From: Acidimicrobiaceae bacterium
Lineage (GTDB): Bacteria; Actinomycetota; Acidimicrobiia; Acidimicrobiales; RAAP-2
Direction: 5' to 3'
Length of the DNA: 6,436 nucleotides
Assembly: GCA_003135595.1 (NCBI GenBank)
Contig: PLCI01000160.1
Location: forward strand, 2,610-9,045
The position numbers and the translations under genes are program-made. Positions 5,795 through 6,436 of this stretch are shown piece after piece (position 1 is the stretch's first letter; every line of letters starts with the position of its first letter). Under the pieces are notes generated by a model, which saw nothing but the letters and a program-made list of their open reading frames with translations, was not told the DNA's origin and ran no database searches.

Positions 5795-6285
5795 CACCGC
5801 GTGGAGCCGTTGGGGGCTTTGACCCGACCTGGGTTCTGGGCGATGTACGACGCGGAGTGCTTGACGAGGATCTGGTTCGAGTCGAACAGGATCGAGGTGG
5901 CCGTCGTGAAGCTGCCGATGACGACGACGGGGATGTCCGCCTGGAAGAGCTCGGGCGGCGAGCCGACGTTGACGACCTGGACCGTCCGCCCGTCCGGGCC
6001 GCTCAGGGTGAACGAGGCGCCCGTGGACGTCGAGTGCACCGAGCCGGGGACGACGACGCCCTCGAGCCGGATCGACGACGTGCCGATCTGGGCACGGTGG
6101 TCGAGCGCCTGGTCGACCGTGTCGAAGTAGTTGAGCGAGCTGAGCAGTCCCTTGTACAGGACGAGCGCGACGGCGGCGGCGAGCAGGGCGCAGACGATGA
6201 CGGTGCGCCCCTTCGGGTTCGCTGCCCGCCGCCGTGGCTCGACGGGCTTGAGCGCCGGTACCGACCCGGTGCTGGCCGTGGTCAT
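5794..6285 (-). CDS. ccmE: CcmE, heme chaperone of System I cytochrome c maturation
   Basis: A 163-residue protein anchored by one N-terminal membrane helix (about 28-47), with an external OB-fold beta domain. Domain marks are IRLEGVVVPGSV, FTLSGPDGRTVQVVNVGSPP, ELFQADIPVVVIGSF and the heme-binding motif ILVKHSASY. There H143 is the covalent heme ligand and Y147 completes the HxxxY motif (HDENY in E. coli), so this is a classical His-type CcmE, not the Cys type. The short tail after the motif is flexible and basic. The ATG at 6285 overlaps the ccmD stop by four bases (ATGA), with a weak GAGG five bases upstream. A longer in-frame reading to 6420 was rejected because the extra residues overlap ccmD and look like out-of-frame sequence. 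Confidence 0.95.
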   Translation of the reverse strand: MTTASTGSVPALKPVEPRRRAANPKGRTVIVCALLAAAVALVLYKGLLSSLNYFDTVDQALDHRAQIGTSSIRLEGVVVPGSVHSTSTGASFTLSGPDGRTVQVVNVGSPPELFQADIPVVVIGSFTTATSILFDSNQILVKHSASYIAQNPGRVKAPNGSTR

Positions 6286-6371
6286 CTGCGCCTCGAGCGC
6301 ACCATGAGCGACGTCGCGTACGCCGCGAGGGAGCACAGGGTAACGACGTAGCCCCAGAGGATGTAGCTCAT
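6282..6371 (-). CDS. ccmD: CcmD-like small membrane protein (29 aa)
   Basis: A 29-residue open frame between the upstream gene and ccmE, beginning MSYILWGYVVTLCSLAAY and ending in a basic tail RSRRR. This is the standard CcmD layout: a short N-terminal stretch with aromatic residues, a single membrane helix (about 4-23) and a positively charged cytoplasmic end. CcmD helps release holo-CcmE from the CcmABC complex. The ATG at 6371 follows AAGG with six-base spacing and overlaps the upstream stop by four bases (ATGA); its stop overlaps the ccmE start by four bases (ATGA). Gene order, size and charge pattern support the call; the family has little sequence conservation. Confidence 0.82.
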   Translation of the reverse strand: MSYILWGYVVTLCSLAAYATSLMVRSRRR

Positions 6372-6436
6372 CGCACGCCTTCGGCGAGGCGCTCGAGGAC
6401 CGCGCCCTCGAGGGCGGCATCGGCGAGCGCGGACTC
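6368..6436 (-). CDS. C-terminal end of an upstream operon gene, probably ccmC (partial)
   Basis: The last 22 residues of a gene entering from the right edge are visible (ESALADAALEGAVLERLAEG, then VR and TGA), an amphipathic helical tail. Its stop overlaps the ccmD start by four bases (ATGA). In System I operons ccmC commonly precedes ccmD, and many CcmC proteins end in a short charged helix after the last membrane segment. The identity is inferred from gene order only; nothing diagnostic is in the visible part. Confidence 0.5.
   Translation of the reverse strand, partial: ESALADAALEGAVLERLAEGVR

Overview
The window is very GC-rich, gene-dense DNA with almost no intergenic space. Gene content and style (GTG starts, 1- to 4-base overlaps, a likely leaderless regulator gene) suggest a high-GC actinobacterium. 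The Acidimicrobiia are a reasonable guess because System I cytochrome c maturation genes are present, but this is inference and no taxonomic marker is visible.

Left part (1-2116): a small group of genes with an iron-sulfur/sulfur theme. The start of an Mrp-type Fe-S carrier ATPase runs leftward out of the window. It is divergent, across only 48 bp, from a SufR-like winged-helix regulator with a C-terminal cysteine cluster. The regulator stop overlaps by one base the start of a NifS/IscS-fold protein. That protein keeps the cysteine desulfurase fold signatures and the catalytic cysteine loop, but lacks the PLP-binding lysine and most other PLP contacts. It looks like a pseudo-desulfurase and is the most unusual object in the window.

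Right part (2117-6436): one leftward operon for System I cytochrome c maturation. In transcription order it holds the tail of an upstream gene (probably ccmC), ccmD (29 aa), ccmE, ccmF, ccmG, ccmH and a ccmI-like TPR gene. Every junction overlaps by 1 or 4 bases. CcmE carries heme to CcmF, the heme lyase. CcmG and CcmH handle the reduction of the apocytochrome CXXC thiols, and the CcmI-like protein probably holds the apocytochrome. The operon promoter and the CcmA/B export genes lie outside the window.

The two parts converge with no gap: the stop codons of the pseudo-desulfurase and of the ccmI-like gene are adjacent (TGA|TCA), so no intergenic terminator can exist there. No RNA gene, CRISPR array, insertion sequence or prophage element was seen. 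The only non-coding stretch is 201-248.
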